Below are positions 27,594 to 36,462 of a stretch of DNA of 64,000 bases, piece by piece; within the stretch, counting starts at the first letter, position 1, and every line of letters starts with the position of its first letter. The translations under genes were made by a program, and so were the position numbers. The DNA lies in assembly GCF_009497775.1 (NCBI RefSeq), contig NZ_CP031012.1, positions 2,418,001 to 2,482,000 of the forward strand, read 5' to 3'. Below the pieces are notes generated by a model. It did no database searches. It worked only from the letters and a program-made list of their open reading frames with translations, and was not told where the DNA came from. The DNA comes from Alcaligenes faecalis (lineage in GTDB: Bacteria > Pseudomonadota > Gammaproteobacteria > Burkholderiales > Burkholderiaceae_B).

Positions 27594-28613
27594 TTATTTG
27601 CTTAAGTAGATGCTGTCGAACACGCCACCATCTGCAAAGTGCTTGGCCTGAACCTGAGTCCAGCCGCCCAGCTCATCATCGACTTTGTACAACTTCAAAG
27701 CCGGGAACTGATCGCGGTACTTGGCGGCCACCGACTCCAGGCGAGGACGGTAGAAATGACGGGCAGCGATTTCCTGACCTTCCGGGCTATACAGATACTC
27801 CAGATAGGCCTGGGCCACTTTTTCCGTGCCATGCTTGGCGGCATTGGCATCAACCAGCGCCACGGGCGGCTCGGCCAGAATGCTGCTGGAAGGCACCACA
27901 ATATCGAAACGATCAGGTCCCAGATCCTTTACAGACAAGAGTGCCTCGTTTTCCCAGGCAATCAGTACATCGCCAATGCCCCGCTCCACAAAAGTTGTGG
28001 TCGATCCACGTGCACCGGAGTCCAGCACGCTGACGTTGCGATACAGCTTGGCCACAAAATCACGGGCCTGCGCTTCATCCCCATTACCTTGCTTCAAGGC
28101 GTACAACCAGGCGGCCAGATAGTTCCAGCGCGCCCCTGCCGAAGTTTTAGGATTAGGCGTGACCACCTTCACGTCAGAGCGAATCAAATCGTTCCAGTCG
28201 TGAATTCCCTTGGGATTGCCCTTGCGCACCAGCAAAACAATCGTGGAGGTGTAAGGCGTGCTGTTGTCCGGCAGACGAGCTTGCCAGCCCTTGTCCAGCA
28301 AACCGGACTGAGCGATCTGATCAATATCGGAAGAAATACCCAGTGTCACCACATCGGCAGGCACGCCATCAATCACCGTACGCGCTTGCTTGCTGGAGCC
28401 ACCGTGGGAACTACGGATGACCACACTGTCACCCGTTTGTTCTTTGTAATGGGTCTGGAAAGCCTTGTTGAATTCGGCGTACAGCTCACGCGTTGGGTCG
28501 TACGAAACATTCAGAATACTGACCTCGGCGGCAACAGCCGTTGCCGCCGCCAGCACCAAAGCCAGCAAAGCCCCCGCCCGAACGCCCTTCCACTTCTGTT
28601 GAATCCGCTTCAT
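27594..28613 (-). CDS. sbp: Periplasmic sulfate-binding protein
   Basis: A 339-residue solute-binding protein with a signal peptide (residues 1-29, ending TAVAAE). Family motifs are [15 protein letters not shown] at the mature N-terminus, [10 protein letters not shown] in the sulfate pocket, and [16 protein letters not shown]. It delivers sulfate to CysT/CysW. The frame extends to 28640 but the ATG at 28613 gives a proper signal peptide and follows GGGATGGGAA. It is first in the operon; a CysB-type activator would be expected but I could not place a site. Confidence 0.94.
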   Translation of the reverse strand: MKRIQQKWKGVRAGALLALVLAAATAVAAEVSILNVSYDPTRELYAEFNKAFQTHYKEQTGDSVVIRSSHGGSSKQARTVIDGVPADVVTLGISSDIDQIAQSGLLDKGWQARLPDNSTPYTSTIVLLVRKGNPKGIHDWNDLIRSDVKVVTPNPKTSAGARWNYLAAWLYALKQGNGDEAQARDFVAKLYRNVSVLDSGARGSTTTFVERGIGDVLIAWENEALLSVKDLGPDRFDIVVPSSSILAEPPVALVDANAAKHGTEKVAQAYLEYLYSPEGQEIAARHFYRPRLESVAAKYRDQFPALKLYKVDDELGGWTQVQAKHFADGGVFDSIYLSK

Positions 28614-28765
28614 TTCCCATCCCCTAGAAACCATTTCCAAGCAATGAGAACGAGTCTAGCAAGGGTGTTACACCCGGCTAAATACCGATTCTTTGGTTAG
28701 ATATAGCGGGGAGATGGAGGGGGGCGAAAAGGGCTGCCGGATCAAGGGTGCCCAGGGTCCAGAAA

Positions 28766-29353
28766 TCAGCCTGGCAACTGCCCTTTCTCCAGCACCAGCT
28801 CCCACATCGCCTTTTGCTTTATATATTTGTGCGATGTCATGTGCTGGACAGAGATCCGGCGCCATTCAGCCCCAAACAGTTGGTCTACGCTGACCTGATC
28901 AAAGAAACGCTTGCAATTGCCCTGGTCGCGATAGAAGTTGGCTTCAATCAACTCGCCCTGCCCGGCACCGAAATTCACATCTTCGGTCGAGTTCAGACGA
29001 CATAGAAACAAGGCACCGGGCCGCAAGCTGTTCCAGATTCTGCGCACAATGGTCCGGGTTTCATCCCATGGAAAGTAATGCAAGGACAGACTGGCCAGGA
29101 TCAGCTCAAGATTATTCGCCGCTTCCGGCCAAGGGCCGCGCGTATCCCTGCACTCAATCTGCGCCTCGGGCGCACGCTGCTGCGCGGTCGCCACGCATTC
29201 AGGCGAAAGGTCAAAGGCCATCACCTTCAAGCCAGCCCGGATCAAGGTCAGCGTGTCGTCACCAAAACCACAGCCTATCTCCAGCACCGGCGAGGAGATT
29301 TCACGTTGAGCGATCAAAGGTAACCAGCGATCAAGCCAAGGGTCCGAATACAT
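28766..29353 (-). CDS. Class I SAM-dependent methyltransferase
   Basis: A 195-residue Rossmann-fold methyltransferase. The SAM-binding motif I is VLEIGCGFGDDTL, motif II the acidic AFDLSPECV, and LILASLSLHYFPWDETR is motif IV/post-IV. The substrate is unknown; relatives of this length include small-molecule methyltransferases. A start at 29410 would overlap the next gene upstream, so I prefer MYSDPWLDRW at 29353. A Lys/Met-rich C-terminus ends the protein. It probably follows the small membrane protein gene in one transcript. Confidence 0.75.
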   Translation of the reverse strand: MYSDPWLDRWLPLIAQREISSPVLEIGCGFGDDTLTLIRAGLKVMAFDLSPECVATAQQRAPEAQIECRDTRGPWPEAANNLELILASLSLHYFPWDETRTIVRRIWNSLRPGALFLCRLNSTEDVNFGAGQGELIEANFYRDQGNCKRFFDQVSVDQLFGAEWRRISVQHMTSHKYIKQKAMWELVLEKGQLPG

Positions 29354-29384
29354 AAGTGCGTTTCTCGTACGACAAGGGAAAAAA

Positions 29385-29657
29385 TCAGGCGGCAGGAACG
29401 CGAAGGTCACGGACCAGCAAAGTCAGAACAATCGCCGCAAACAGGCACTCGCCTACATTGAACCAAAGGTGCCACGGCTTGGACTTGTCACTATTGCCCA
29501 GCGCGTAGCGAATCCCTCTGTAATTGATCCAGCCCAGGCTCACGACCAGCACCGGCCACAATATCCACAGCGGCGGGAAAAACAGCAGAAACATGAAGGC
29601 CAGCCACGCCAGAATCAGAGTGGCAAGTGGGGACAGGCAAGAGAGGAGTTTGCTCAT
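29385..29657 (-). CDS. Small membrane protein of unknown function
   Basis: A 90-residue protein with three likely membrane helices: about residues 10-28 (LATLILAWLAFMFLLFF), 30-48 (WILWPVLVVSLGWINY) and 67-85 (WFNVGECLFAAIVLTLLV). I do not recognise a family. The ATG at 29657 is preferred over 29684. A 75-bp hexanucleotide repeat ends 89 bases upstream of this start, within the likely promoter or leader. The next gene downstream (methyltransferase) is 31 bases away. Confidence 0.6.
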   Translation of the reverse strand: MSKLLSCLSPLATLILAWLAFMFLLFFPPLWILWPVLVVSLGWINYRGIRYALGNSDKSKPWHLWFNVGECLFAAIVLTLLVRDLRVPAA

Positions 29658-29745
29658 GAAGACCCGAGGACCGCATATCGACAAGGCGTAGTGTTACCTG
29701 AATAGTCGCTGTGCTCAAGAGCGGACAACCGCTGCTATTACTGCT

Positions 29746-29820
29746 GTCTTTGTCTTTGTCTTTGTCTTTGTCTTTGTCTTTGTCTTTGTCTTTGTCTTTG
29801 TCTTTGTCTTTGTCTTTGTC
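29746..29820. repeat. Hexanucleotide tandem repeat (GTCTTT), 12.5 copies
   Basis: Seventy-five bases of perfect 6-bp repeats, GTCTTT on plus or AAAGAC on minus. Read on minus it could encode a Lys-Asp run, but that frame overlaps the small membrane protein gene in another phase and has no good start. It is more likely upstream, non-coding sequence of that gene. Such repeats gain and lose units by slippage. Confidence 0.97.
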
Positions 29821-29920
29821 GGCAACAGTGTAAGCAGGAGAGGCATGACAAGTTGTAGAAATAGCCCCTTGACTCCCCTCCCCGTGCCTCAACTTCAAAC
29901 GCGGACCGCTCGAATCAAGA

Positions 29921-30904
29921 TCATCGACGTGATACCTTCATCAGCTCCTTGCCCGCCTCGTCATAGGCGACGACCGCCTTGTCCTCAACCGTAAACTCCA
30001 TCAGGTCACGGCCAGCTACAACCGGGCCTTGATAAGTATTGCGTGTGCGCTCCAGCAAGACTTGCTCGGGGATATTCGCTCCACCCTCAGGCGAATAAAA
30101 CACGATGTGCGTATAGGCCCCCAACAGCGGTTTGCTCTCGGCAAAGACCTGCCCAACCTGCTCCGGCGTCGCAAAATGCTTGAGCGTTTCATTCAAGATG
30201 GGGCGGACCTTCAAAAACGCCGGATCAATCAGGGCCACGGAATGCACAAATACATCTGCATTGGCGGCCGCAGCAATCAGGCGCTTGTCATACATCGCAT
30301 CCCCGGAGATCGCTACCTTCTTGTCTTCGTACTCCACAATAAAGCCAAAGGCCGGAATCACCTCGCCACCGTGATCAACCTCCACCGCTGTCACGGTAAC
30401 CCCATTCTTGCTGTAGACCACCCCGCCCTTTTCAAACTCCTGAGTCACAAAAGTCACGCCCTCCACCGGCAAACCCTGATCTTCCACGCGGATACGAATG
30501 TCCTCGTCATACGCCTTGGGCAGGTAATCCGTCATGGTCCTGGTTCCCTTGGGACCATAGATCTGCAAAGGCACTGTCCGGCCCGGCCAGGGTCGACCAA
30601 ACCAGCCTGTCAGCCACAGGTCCGGCAAACCTACCGTGTGATCCGAGTGCAAGTGCGTGAAGAAATGCGCAGTAATGGAATTGGGCGCAACACCTTTCTG
30701 AAACAGCCGCGTCGCTACCCCACGCCCCGTATCAAACAACAAAGTCTCTTCGCCCGCCTGCACCAAAGTTGCCGGGCCTGCCCTATCCGCATACGGTGCA
30801 GGCGTACCCGTACCCAATAAAGTCACCTTCATCGTGCCAGCCTGACTGACCGCCGCTGCCCCCAGCAAAAGACCGGCGCACAGCGTCTTTAACAGTATCC
30901 TCAT
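29921..30904 (-). CDS. Secreted metallo-beta-lactamase-fold hydrolase
   Basis: A 327-residue protein with a signal peptide (residues 1-22, ending SQAGT) and the zinc motif HLHSDH (about residue 84), followed by later metal ligands His in VEVDHGGEV and Asp in AISGDAMYD, and a His near the C-terminal third (LGAYTHIVFY). The N-terminus VTLLGTGTPAPYADRAGPAT is like RNase Z and arylsulfatase AtsA relatives, but a periplasmic location argues against RNA processing. The substrate is unknown. AAGGAAAT precedes the ATG. Confidence 0.82.
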   Translation of the reverse strand: MRILLKTLCAGLLLGAAAVSQAGTMKVTLLGTGTPAPYADRAGPATLVQAGEETLLFDTGRGVATRLFQKGVAPNSITAHFFTHLHSDHTVGLPDLWLTGWFGRPWPGRTVPLQIYGPKGTRTMTDYLPKAYDEDIRIRVEDQGLPVEGVTFVTQEFEKGGVVYSKNGVTVTAVEVDHGGEVIPAFGFIVEYEDKKVAISGDAMYDKRLIAAAANADVFVHSVALIDPAFLKVRPILNETLKHFATPEQVGQVFAESKPLLGAYTHIVFYSPEGGANIPEQVLLERTRNTYQGPVVAGRDLMEFTVEDKAVVAYDEAGKELMKVSRR

Positions 30905-31077
30905 TTCCTTCTCCTTATTATTGAAGCCTAAACCAATTAGGCGATCATATGTTATTACATGTAATTTTGAACGCAGCTAGGTATTTCCCTAGGGCTCTTA
31001 CAGACATCACATGGGAGAAGTGGGCATGACTTCATGCCAAGTAACCTGCCCACCAGAGGAGAGGCCAAATAAAATTG

Positions 31078-31117
31078 AAAAAGCCGAACCCAATGTTTCA
31101 AAGGGCCCGGCTTTATT
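31078..31117 (-). terminator. Terminator of the cold-shock gene
   Basis: AAAGCCG (31080-31086) pairs with CGGCTTT (31108-31114), with an inner CCC/GGG pairing. On the minus strand the stem is followed by TTTTTC, as expected downstream of the csp stop at 31156. Confidence 0.7.
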
Positions 31118-31155
31118 GATCAACGCTACGCTTGCCTAGTCAGGCAAGCAGGGGA

Positions 31156-31365
31156 TCAAATGATTTGGATCTGGGTAGCGCATGGGCCTTTTTGGCCAAC
31201 GCCCGCAACGAAGGAAACTCGTTGGTTCTCATCAAGAGATTTAAACCCGGAACCTTGAATTTCACTGTGGTGCGCGAAGAGGTCTTTACCACCACTCTCC
31301 GGCATGATGAAGCCGAAGCCTTTTTCGTTATTGAACCACTTCACGATACCAATTTCTGTTTTCAA
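31156..31365 (-). CDS. Cold-shock domain protein (CspA family)
   Basis: A 69-residue single cold-shock domain. RNA-binding motifs are KGFGFI (RNP1, residues 15-20) and DLFAHHS (RNP2-like, residues 28-34), after VKWFNNEKG. It binds single-stranded RNA or DNA as a chaperone. RNP2 is usually VFVHFS, so the Ala-His-His variant is slightly off-type. It has its own terminator, and the 300 bases upstream are non-coding, as expected for a long csp leader. Confidence 0.93.
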   Translation of the reverse strand: MKTEIGIVKWFNNEKGFGFIMPESGGKDLFAHHSEIQGSGFKSLDENQRVSFVAGVGQKGPCATQIQII

Positions 31366-31681
31366 TGTATGTCCTAAGTAATCAAGGGAAAAATGTCCCT
31401 GGACACACTATGGACGCTATCCACATGTATAGATAGCACCGTTACAAACTAAACGGCGGGGCCACCCTCTGTCTTTATGACTTGCGCGCAGGAATCACAA
31501 GTCTGTGCCGTTCAAGCGGGCACTTACCAACGCTTACAGGCTTGCAGGACGAAAATCTGGCAGAAAAAGTGCCCGCATCAGAGAAGCAGCGTTGGTATGG
31601 ACTGGCCTGATGCACAAAACAAACAGGCACAAAAAAAGCACTTAGTTTTACCTAAGTGCTTGATTCGACTAGCAAAAGAAA
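31366..31681. other. Non-coding stretch between csp and tRNA-Val (316 bp)
   Basis: It should contain the csp promoter and leader and the 3' end of the tRNA-Val transcript. A short reading frame overlapping the tRNA is not credible as a gene. Apart from the tRNA terminator, I see no defined element. Confidence 0.5.
31631..31661 (-). terminator. Terminator of tRNA-Val
   Basis: AAGCACTTAG (31636-31645) pairs with CTAAGTGCTT (31652-31661). On minus the stem is followed by seven T residues (31637-31631). Confidence 0.85.
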
Positions 31682-31757
31682 TGGTGGGTGCTGAGGGGTT
31701 CGAACCCCCGACCTACGCCTTGTAAGGGCGCCGCTCTACCAGCTGAGCTAAGCACCC
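31682..31757 (-). tRNA. tRNA-Val (anticodon TAC)
   Basis: A 76-base tRNA with acceptor stem GGGTGCT/AGCACCC, discriminator A and encoded CCA (31684-31682). D arm AGCTCAGCTGGTAGAGC, anticodon loop CTTACAA giving TAC, and T loop GGTTCGAACCC are all normal. It reads GUA valine codons and, with modification, others of the box. Confidence 0.97.
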
Positions 31758-31793
31758 ATTTCAGTGATGCCGTTCTTCTTGTGAAGAAAAAGA

Positions 31794-31822
31794 ATTATAG
31801 GGCCAAAGAATTCTTTTTGCAA
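31794..31822 (-). promoter_or_regulatory. Promoter of tRNA-Val
   Basis: On minus, TTGCAA (31822-31817), a 17-base spacer and a perfect TATAAT (31799-31794) stand about 36 bases before the mature tRNA 5' end. Confidence 0.85.
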
Positions 31823-31848
31823 GTCTTTTGCCTAAATTAATTTAAAAA

Positions 31849-32121
31849 TTAATTCACGGCGTCTTTCAGAGCCTTACCGGGACGGAACTTGGGCACGTTT
31901 GCGCCTTCGATCTCGATGGTTTCACCGGTACGTGGGTTACGACCCGAACGGGCAGCGCGTTCCGACACAGCGAAGGTGCCAAAACCAACCAGAGTAACCG
32001 TATCTTTTTCTTTCAGCGTGGTGGTCACGGCATCGATAAACGCATCCAGTGCACGACCAGCGTCAGCTTTGGACAGATCGGCTTTGGTGGAAATGAATTC
32101 GATAAGCTCGGTTTTATTCAT
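31849..32121 (-). CDS. hupB: DNA-binding protein HU
   Basis: A 90-residue histone-like protein. The N-terminus [20 protein letters not shown], the core [12 protein letters not shown] and the DNA-binding arm [17 protein letters not shown] with the conserved Pro are diagnostic. The frame continues upstream to 32211 but HU proteins start at this Met and are 90 residues long. It organises the nucleoid as a dimer. Confidence 0.97.
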   Translation of the reverse strand: MNKTELIEFISTKADLSKADAGRALDAFIDAVTTTLKEKDTVTLVGFGTFAVSERAARSGRNPRTGETIEIEGANVPKFRPGKALKDAVN

Positions 32122-32693
32122 TGAGAAAATACCCCTGAAAATTATTTTACGGGCCCCCAGCGGGAACCAGTTTGTGGCGGTCAGACTTAATAGTGACAAA
32201 CGACAGGACAACTAAGCACTACCGTCTGCCATGGCTACCGGGCGCACAAGTGCCCCGGTTGGCTACCGCGTATTAAGCCTTCGTTTAATACCCGTGTCAA
32301 GCAAAAAAACCCCTGTAACCCGCATCATTGCTCACTGTTGATACAAGTTGCAGGACTTTCCCTATTTTGCATCGAGAAACTTAACAGGCCGCCGCAAATA
32401 TGTTATTTGAGCTTCGAAAACCCAAAAATTAGCTGGCTTATACTGCGTTTTTGAACATTTTTTCAAACACTTGCGCACGCGTATGAACCGCTTCGCAAAC
32501 CATCTCCCGCATAAATTCCCTTATATGCTCCGCACTTAGCGGCTTCACCGTTCTTGCCTGAGGGCCAGAGGCCGCACTTCTGCACCCCTGCCTTGAACAC
32601 CAACCATGCCCATAGCAAAGCGCTCTGCCCTCCTACAATTTTCTGCATTGTTTGACTGTATTTCGGTACTTGCTACCGTCAAGGAGCGCAGCG
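32122..32693. other. Intergenic region (572 bp) between HU and the nir operon
   Basis: It carries the divergent promoters of hupB and nirE. A hairpin (ACCGGGCGCAC at 32237-32247 with GTGCCCCGGT) lies near HU. A candidate -10 TATACT is at 32439-32444, and TTGAACATTTTTTCAA (32451-32466) is a palindrome with a 6-base gap, not the 4-base gap of FNR/DNR sites. No credible reading frame was seen. Confidence 0.5.
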
Positions 32694-33476
32694 ATGCACG
32701 GCAAGGTTTATTTGGTTGGAGCGGGGCCTGGCGACCCTGAACTTCTCACACTACGCGCTTTATACCTGCTGCAACATGCAGATGCTGTGGTCTACGACCG
32801 CCTGGTCAGCCGCGCCATCATGAGCTGTATCAATCCTGAAGCCACCCTGCTCGATGTCGGTAAGGTAGCCGCCTGCAAGCCCAGCATGCAGGACGACATC
32901 AACGACTCCCTCTTGTCCTTGAGCAGAACACATCAGCACGTTGTCCGCTTGAAAGGTGGTGACCCCTTTATTTTTGGACGCGGGGGCGAAGAGCAACTGT
33001 ATCTGCAGCAGCACGGGGTTCAGGTTGAAGTTGTGCCTGGAATTACTGCGGCTACAGGCTGTGCAGCTTCCTTAGGCATTCCCTTGACCCATCGCGGGCT
33101 GGCCAGCAGTGTGCGCTTTATCACCGGGCATCTGCGTGACAACCAAGGGCTGGAACTGAACTGGGCCTCCTTGTCTGACTCCAACTGTACGCTGGTGTTC
33201 TACATGGCCATGGCCAACTGCAGCCATATTGCCCAGGCTTTGATTCAACATGGACGCAGTCCGCATACGCCTATCGCCTTGGCACAAGATGCGACGCTTA
33301 AAAGTCAGCGCTGGGGCTTGGGTACTTTGCAGACACTGCCACAGCTTGCACAGACATTCAGTCCTCCCGCCTTGCTGATCATCGGACAGGTTGTGCAACT
33401 ACATCCGGATTACCCACAGCCCATATCAAATACGCAAGATGCCCTCGCCGCCAAACCCTCCTGGGCCGTGATGTGA
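32694..33476 (+). CDS. nirE: Uroporphyrinogen-III C-methyltransferase of the heme d1 pathway
   Basis: A 260-residue SUMT enzyme that methylates uroporphyrinogen III twice with SAM to give precorrin-2. Motifs: VYLVGAGPGDPELLTLRAL at the N-terminus, VVRLKGGDPFIFGRGGEE and VVPGITAATGCAASLGIPLT. AAGGAG lies 7 bases before the ATG at 32694, so the open frame from 32652 is not used. It heads the nirE-C-F-DL-G-H-J operon and would supply both siroheme and heme d1. The stand-alone enzyme matters here because the local CysG-like protein has lost this activity. Confidence 0.93.
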   Translation: MHGKVYLVGAGPGDPELLTLRALYLLQHADAVVYDRLVSRAIMSCINPEATLLDVGKVAACKPSMQDDINDSLLSLSRTHQHVVRLKGGDPFIFGRGGEEQLYLQQHGVQVEVVPGITAATGCAASLGIPLTHRGLASSVRFITGHLRDNQGLELNWASLSDSNCTLVFYMAMANCSHIAQALIQHGRSPHTPIALAQDATLKSQRWGLGTLQTLPQLAQTFSPPALLIIGQVVQLHPDYPQPISNTQDALAAKPSWAVM

Positions 33477-33850
33477 ATGGCTTGCGTCTCCCCTTGAAAC
33501 TCTCCGGCAAGCAGGCTCTGACCAAAATATGGTTTGCCCTACTGCTCTCCCTTCTTTGGCCACAACAAGCCACTGCCGATGAAGCCGGTGTGAGTTTGGA
33601 GCGACAAGCCTCTCTACGCACGCTGCTTCATCAAGAGTGTGGCTCGTGCCATGGCTTGCTGCTGAAAGGAGGTCTGGGCCCAGCCTTGACGGCTGATACC
33701 TTGCGGGGCCAAAGCGCAGAGCAAGTCGCCCTGACGATCATGCATGGGCGTCCCGGAACAGCCATGCCTGCCTGGAAGCGCTTTTTGCAGCCAGCAGAAA
33801 GTCTCTGGCTGGCTAATTTTCTTCTCCATGAATCGGATGCAGCACCATGA
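33473..33850 (+). CDS. nirC: Periplasmic monohaem cytochrome c, NirC-like
   Basis: A 125-residue protein with a signal peptide (hydrophobic residues 19-35, ending ATADE), heme c site CGSCH, and a likely axial Met in GRPGTAMPAWKRF. The start is GTG overlapping the nirE stop as GTGA. NirC in denitrifiers carries electrons or serves NirN/NirF in heme d1 maturation. The position between nirE and nirF and the GxxMPAW motif support NirC over an unrelated cytochrome. Confidence 0.82.
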   Translation: MNGLRLPLKLSGKQALTKIWFALLLSLLWPQQATADEAGVSLERQASLRTLLHQECGSCHGLLLKGGLGPALTADTLRGQSAEQVALTIMHGRPGTAMPAWKRFLQPAESLWLANFLLHESDAAP

Positions 33851-35007
33851 AAGCACTGATGACTCTTGGCCTGCTTGTCGCCTTAAGCGGCTGCGCCAGC
33901 CCACTACGTGGCACCAATGACATGGGGCTGATTGTGGAGCGTGCGACAGGCAGCGTGGCTGTTGTTGAAACCAGTCATCGCAGCCGCTTGGCAAGCATCG
34001 AGGGCTTGGGTGATCTGTCTCACGCCCATATCACTTACTCACGCGACGGGCGCTATGGCTATGTATTTGGACGTGATGGAGGACTGAGCAAAGTGGACCT
34101 GCTTGAACAGGTTCTAGTCCGTCGCATCATTCAGTCCGGCAATGCCATAGGTGGAGCCATCTCTCAGGATGGCAAGCTGATTGTCGTGCAGAACTACGAA
34201 CCAGGCGGCATCAAGGTTTTTGATGCCGACACCCTGGATTTGATCAGTGAGGTCCCGTCCTACTACGCCCCCGGCAAACGTGCCAAGGTGGTTGGCTTGG
34301 CGGATCTACCGAATCAACAATTCGCCTATTCCTTGTTCGAGGCGGGTGAGATCTGGCTGACTGATTTATCCGACCCGCTACGCCCTACAACACGGCGTTT
34401 TGCAGCAGGCCGCCAGCCCTACGATTCCATGGTCACTCCGGATGGGCGCTACTACATTGCTGGTCTGTTTGGGGAGGACGCCTTGGCCATGCTGGATTTA
34501 TGGAAACCTGAAAATGGAGTCCGGAAAATCTTGCAAGGCTATGGCCAAGGTGAAACCGCCCTGCCCGTCTACAAAATGCCGCATCTGCGCGGCTGGTCCT
34601 TGGCTGGTCAGGACTTGTTTTTACCGGCCATTGGACGCCATGAGGTTCTGGTTGCCAGTACCTTGGACTGGCAAGAGAAAACTCGCATTCCCGTTCATGG
34701 CCAACCCGTTTTTGTAATGGCTCAACCCGATGGCCGTCAGGTCTGGGTGAACTTCGCTTTTCCTGACAACGACAAGATACAGGTTATTGATGTCGCTACG
34801 CTGAAAGTGGTCCAGACCGTGGACGCAGGCAAAGCCGTTCTCCACATGGAGTTCACCCCTCGGGGCGAGGCCGTCTGGATTTCAGCACGAGACGACAACA
34901 AGGTCCGTGTGTACGACACCCGCAGTTTCAAGCGCCTGAAAAGCCTGGATATTCAGCAGCCCAGTGGAGTGTTCTTTACGCATCGGAGTGGTCGCATTGG
35001 TTTCTGA
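33847..35007 (+). CDS. nirF: Heme d1 biosynthesis protein NirF
   Basis: A 386-residue beta-propeller related to the d1 domain of cytochrome cd1. A lipoprotein signal with lipobox LSGC places Cys16 as the membrane anchor in the periplasm. Family stretches are HAHITYSRDGRYGYVFGRDG, VVQNYEPGGIKVFDADTL and PVFVMAQPDGRQVWVNFAFP. NirF is needed late in heme d1 synthesis. It overlaps nirC as ATGA. Confidence 0.93.
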   Translation: MKALMTLGLLVALSGCASPLRGTNDMGLIVERATGSVAVVETSHRSRLASIEGLGDLSHAHITYSRDGRYGYVFGRDGGLSKVDLLEQVLVRRIIQSGNAIGGAISQDGKLIVVQNYEPGGIKVFDADTLDLISEVPSYYAPGKRAKVVGLADLPNQQFAYSLFEAGEIWLTDLSDPLRPTTRRFAAGRQPYDSMVTPDGRYYIAGLFGEDALAMLDLWKPENGVRKILQGYGQGETALPVYKMPHLRGWSLAGQDLFLPAIGRHEVLVASTLDWQEKTRIPVHGQPVFVMAQPDGRQVWVNFAFPDNDKIQVIDVATLKVVQTVDAGKAVLHMEFTPRGEAVWISARDDNKVRVYDTRSFKRLKSLDIQQPSGVFFTHRSGRIGF

Positions 35008-35983
35008 TCTTTCCCCTTCTGCCTTTCAACTCTTGAATGCCTGGCAGCATGGCTTCCCCCTGGAGCCCCGCCCTTTCCGCAAGCTGGGGCTGCTACTGGG
35101 GCTTAGCGAACAAGCCGTGATGGACTACCTTCAAAGCTGGCAGGACCAAGGCATCATCAGCCGTATCGGACCAGTCCTGAACCCTGCCTGTATGAGCAGT
35201 ACCTTGGTGGGCATGCATGTCCCAAGCAAGGATCTGAACACGGTTGCGGACTGGATCAGCGCCCTGCCCGCCGTGAACCATAACTACGAACGTGAGCACG
35301 CCATCAATCTCTGGTTTGTGCTGACCTGCACGAGCGAACAAGAACGGCAAGCGACCTTGGACCACATCGCTGAACGCACTGGTTTGTTGCCCTTGTCCTT
35401 ACCCATGCTCCGGGCCTATCACATTGATCTGGGATTCAGTTTGAGCTCTCATACCAAGGTCACCAGCCCTGTAAGGCTCAGCAACGGCCTGCCTGCATCA
35501 GGCAGCACCGAACGCAAACTGTTGGAGTGCTCTTTGCAAGGTTTGGAGATTCAAGCCGAACCCTTCAAGCCTTGGGCTGAGCAGATTCAGACAAGCGAAA
35601 AGCAGGTACTGCAGCAGCTTCGCAGTTTTCTGGAACAAGGTATTTTTCGGCGCTTTGGCGTGGTCTTGCGCCATCGAAAGCTGGGCTATAGCGCCAATGC
35701 CATGTGTGTCTGGACGGTAGACAAGCATCGCATCGATACCGTGGGTGAGGATCTGGCCAAGCAAGACGGCATCACGCTGTGCTATCAACGGCAGCCCAGC
35801 CTGCCACATTGGAATCACAATCTGTTTTGCATGATTCACGGCAAAGATCGTCAGCACGTATTGGCACATCATGCCGAGCTGAATAGCCGTTTGGGCTTGA
35901 GCCAGCTCCCACAGGAGGTGCTGTTTTCCACTCGCTGCTTCAAGCAACGCGGCGCACTGCTTGGCTTGACTCATGATGACTGA
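34964..35983 (+). CDS. nirDL: Siroheme decarboxylase subunits NirD-NirL fused
   Basis: A 339-residue protein made of two Lrp/AsnC-like units. The first (about residues 15-160) carries HNYEREHAINLWFVLT, the second (about 185-335) carries CYQRQPSLPHWNHNLFCMIHGKD. Siroheme decarboxylase removes two acetate carboxyls from siroheme to form 12,18-didecarboxysiroheme. NirD and NirL are separate in some species and fused in others. The start is unsure: GTG at 34964, GTG at 34988 or TTG at 34997, all overlapping nirF. Confidence 0.9.
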   Translation: MECSLRIGVVALVSDLSPSAFQLLNAWQHGFPLEPRPFRKLGLLLGLSEQAVMDYLQSWQDQGIISRIGPVLNPACMSSTLVGMHVPSKDLNTVADWISALPAVNHNYEREHAINLWFVLTCTSEQERQATLDHIAERTGLLPLSLPMLRAYHIDLGFSLSSHTKVTSPVRLSNGLPASGSTERKLLECSLQGLEIQAEPFKPWAEQIQTSEKQVLQQLRSFLEQGIFRRFGVVLRHRKLGYSANAMCVWTVDKHRIDTVGEDLAKQDGITLCYQRQPSLPHWNHNLFCMIHGKDRQHVLAHHAELNSRLGLSQLPQEVLFSTRCFKQRGALLGLTHDD

Positions 35984-36461
35984 TACTCACACCCCACCAT
36001 TGCATGCGCCAGTTGAACTGGATGACATCGACCGTCGTATTCTGAATCGCCTGCAAGACGGCTTCCCCATCTGCTCCCGCCCCTTTGCAGCATTGGCTCC
36101 TGATTTTGCCTTGAGCGAGTCCGACTTGATTGCGCGTGTTCAGCATTTGCGTCAATCCGGAATATTGACCCGCTTTGGCCCTCTCTTTCAGATCGAGACA
36201 CTAGGCGGTGCCTACTGTCTAGTCGCCATGGCCGTACCGGAAAAACGCTGGGACAGTACCGTCAAAGCCGTCAACCGCCATCCCGAGGTCGCTCACAACT
36301 ACCGGCGCGCTCACGCCTTGAATATGTGGTTTGTGCTTGCCACGGCAACGCCACAAGACATCGAATCCTGCCTGGCAGCAATCGAAGCTGAAACCGGCTT
36401 ACCCGTCTTTGCTTTTCCCAAAGAACAGGAATACGCCCTTAGCTTGAAATTGGAGCTTTGA
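35973..36461 (+). CDS. nirG: Siroheme decarboxylase subunit NirG
   Basis: A 162-residue Lrp/AsnC-like protein: helix-turn-helix-type N-terminus (DDIDRRILNRLQDGFP, GILTRFGPLF) and the motif HNYRRAHALNMWFVLA, matching the first half of NirDL. It overlaps nirDL by 11 bases. Together with NirH and NirDL it forms the decarboxylase; it is not expected to be a transcription factor. Confidence 0.9.
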   Translation: MMTDTHTPPLHAPVELDDIDRRILNRLQDGFPICSRPFAALAPDFALSESDLIARVQHLRQSGILTRFGPLFQIETLGGAYCLVAMAVPEKRWDSTVKAVNRHPEVAHNYRRAHALNMWFVLATATPQDIESCLAAIEAETGLPVFAFPKEQEYALSLKLEL

Positions 36462-36462
36462 C

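Noticed and set aside
29491..29898. Minus-strand frame encoding a long Lys-Asp repeat
   Set aside because: The protein is only the translated tandem repeat plus out-of-phase sequence of the small membrane protein gene; it has no supported start.
31477..31725. 82-codon frame overlapping tRNA-Val
   Set aside because: It runs into the tRNA and across the tRNA terminator, with no homology or ribosome site.
32451..32466. TTGAACATTTTTTCAA as an FNR/DNR site for nirE
   Set aside because: The half-sites are separated by the wrong number of bases and the palindrome lies downstream of the only candidate -10.
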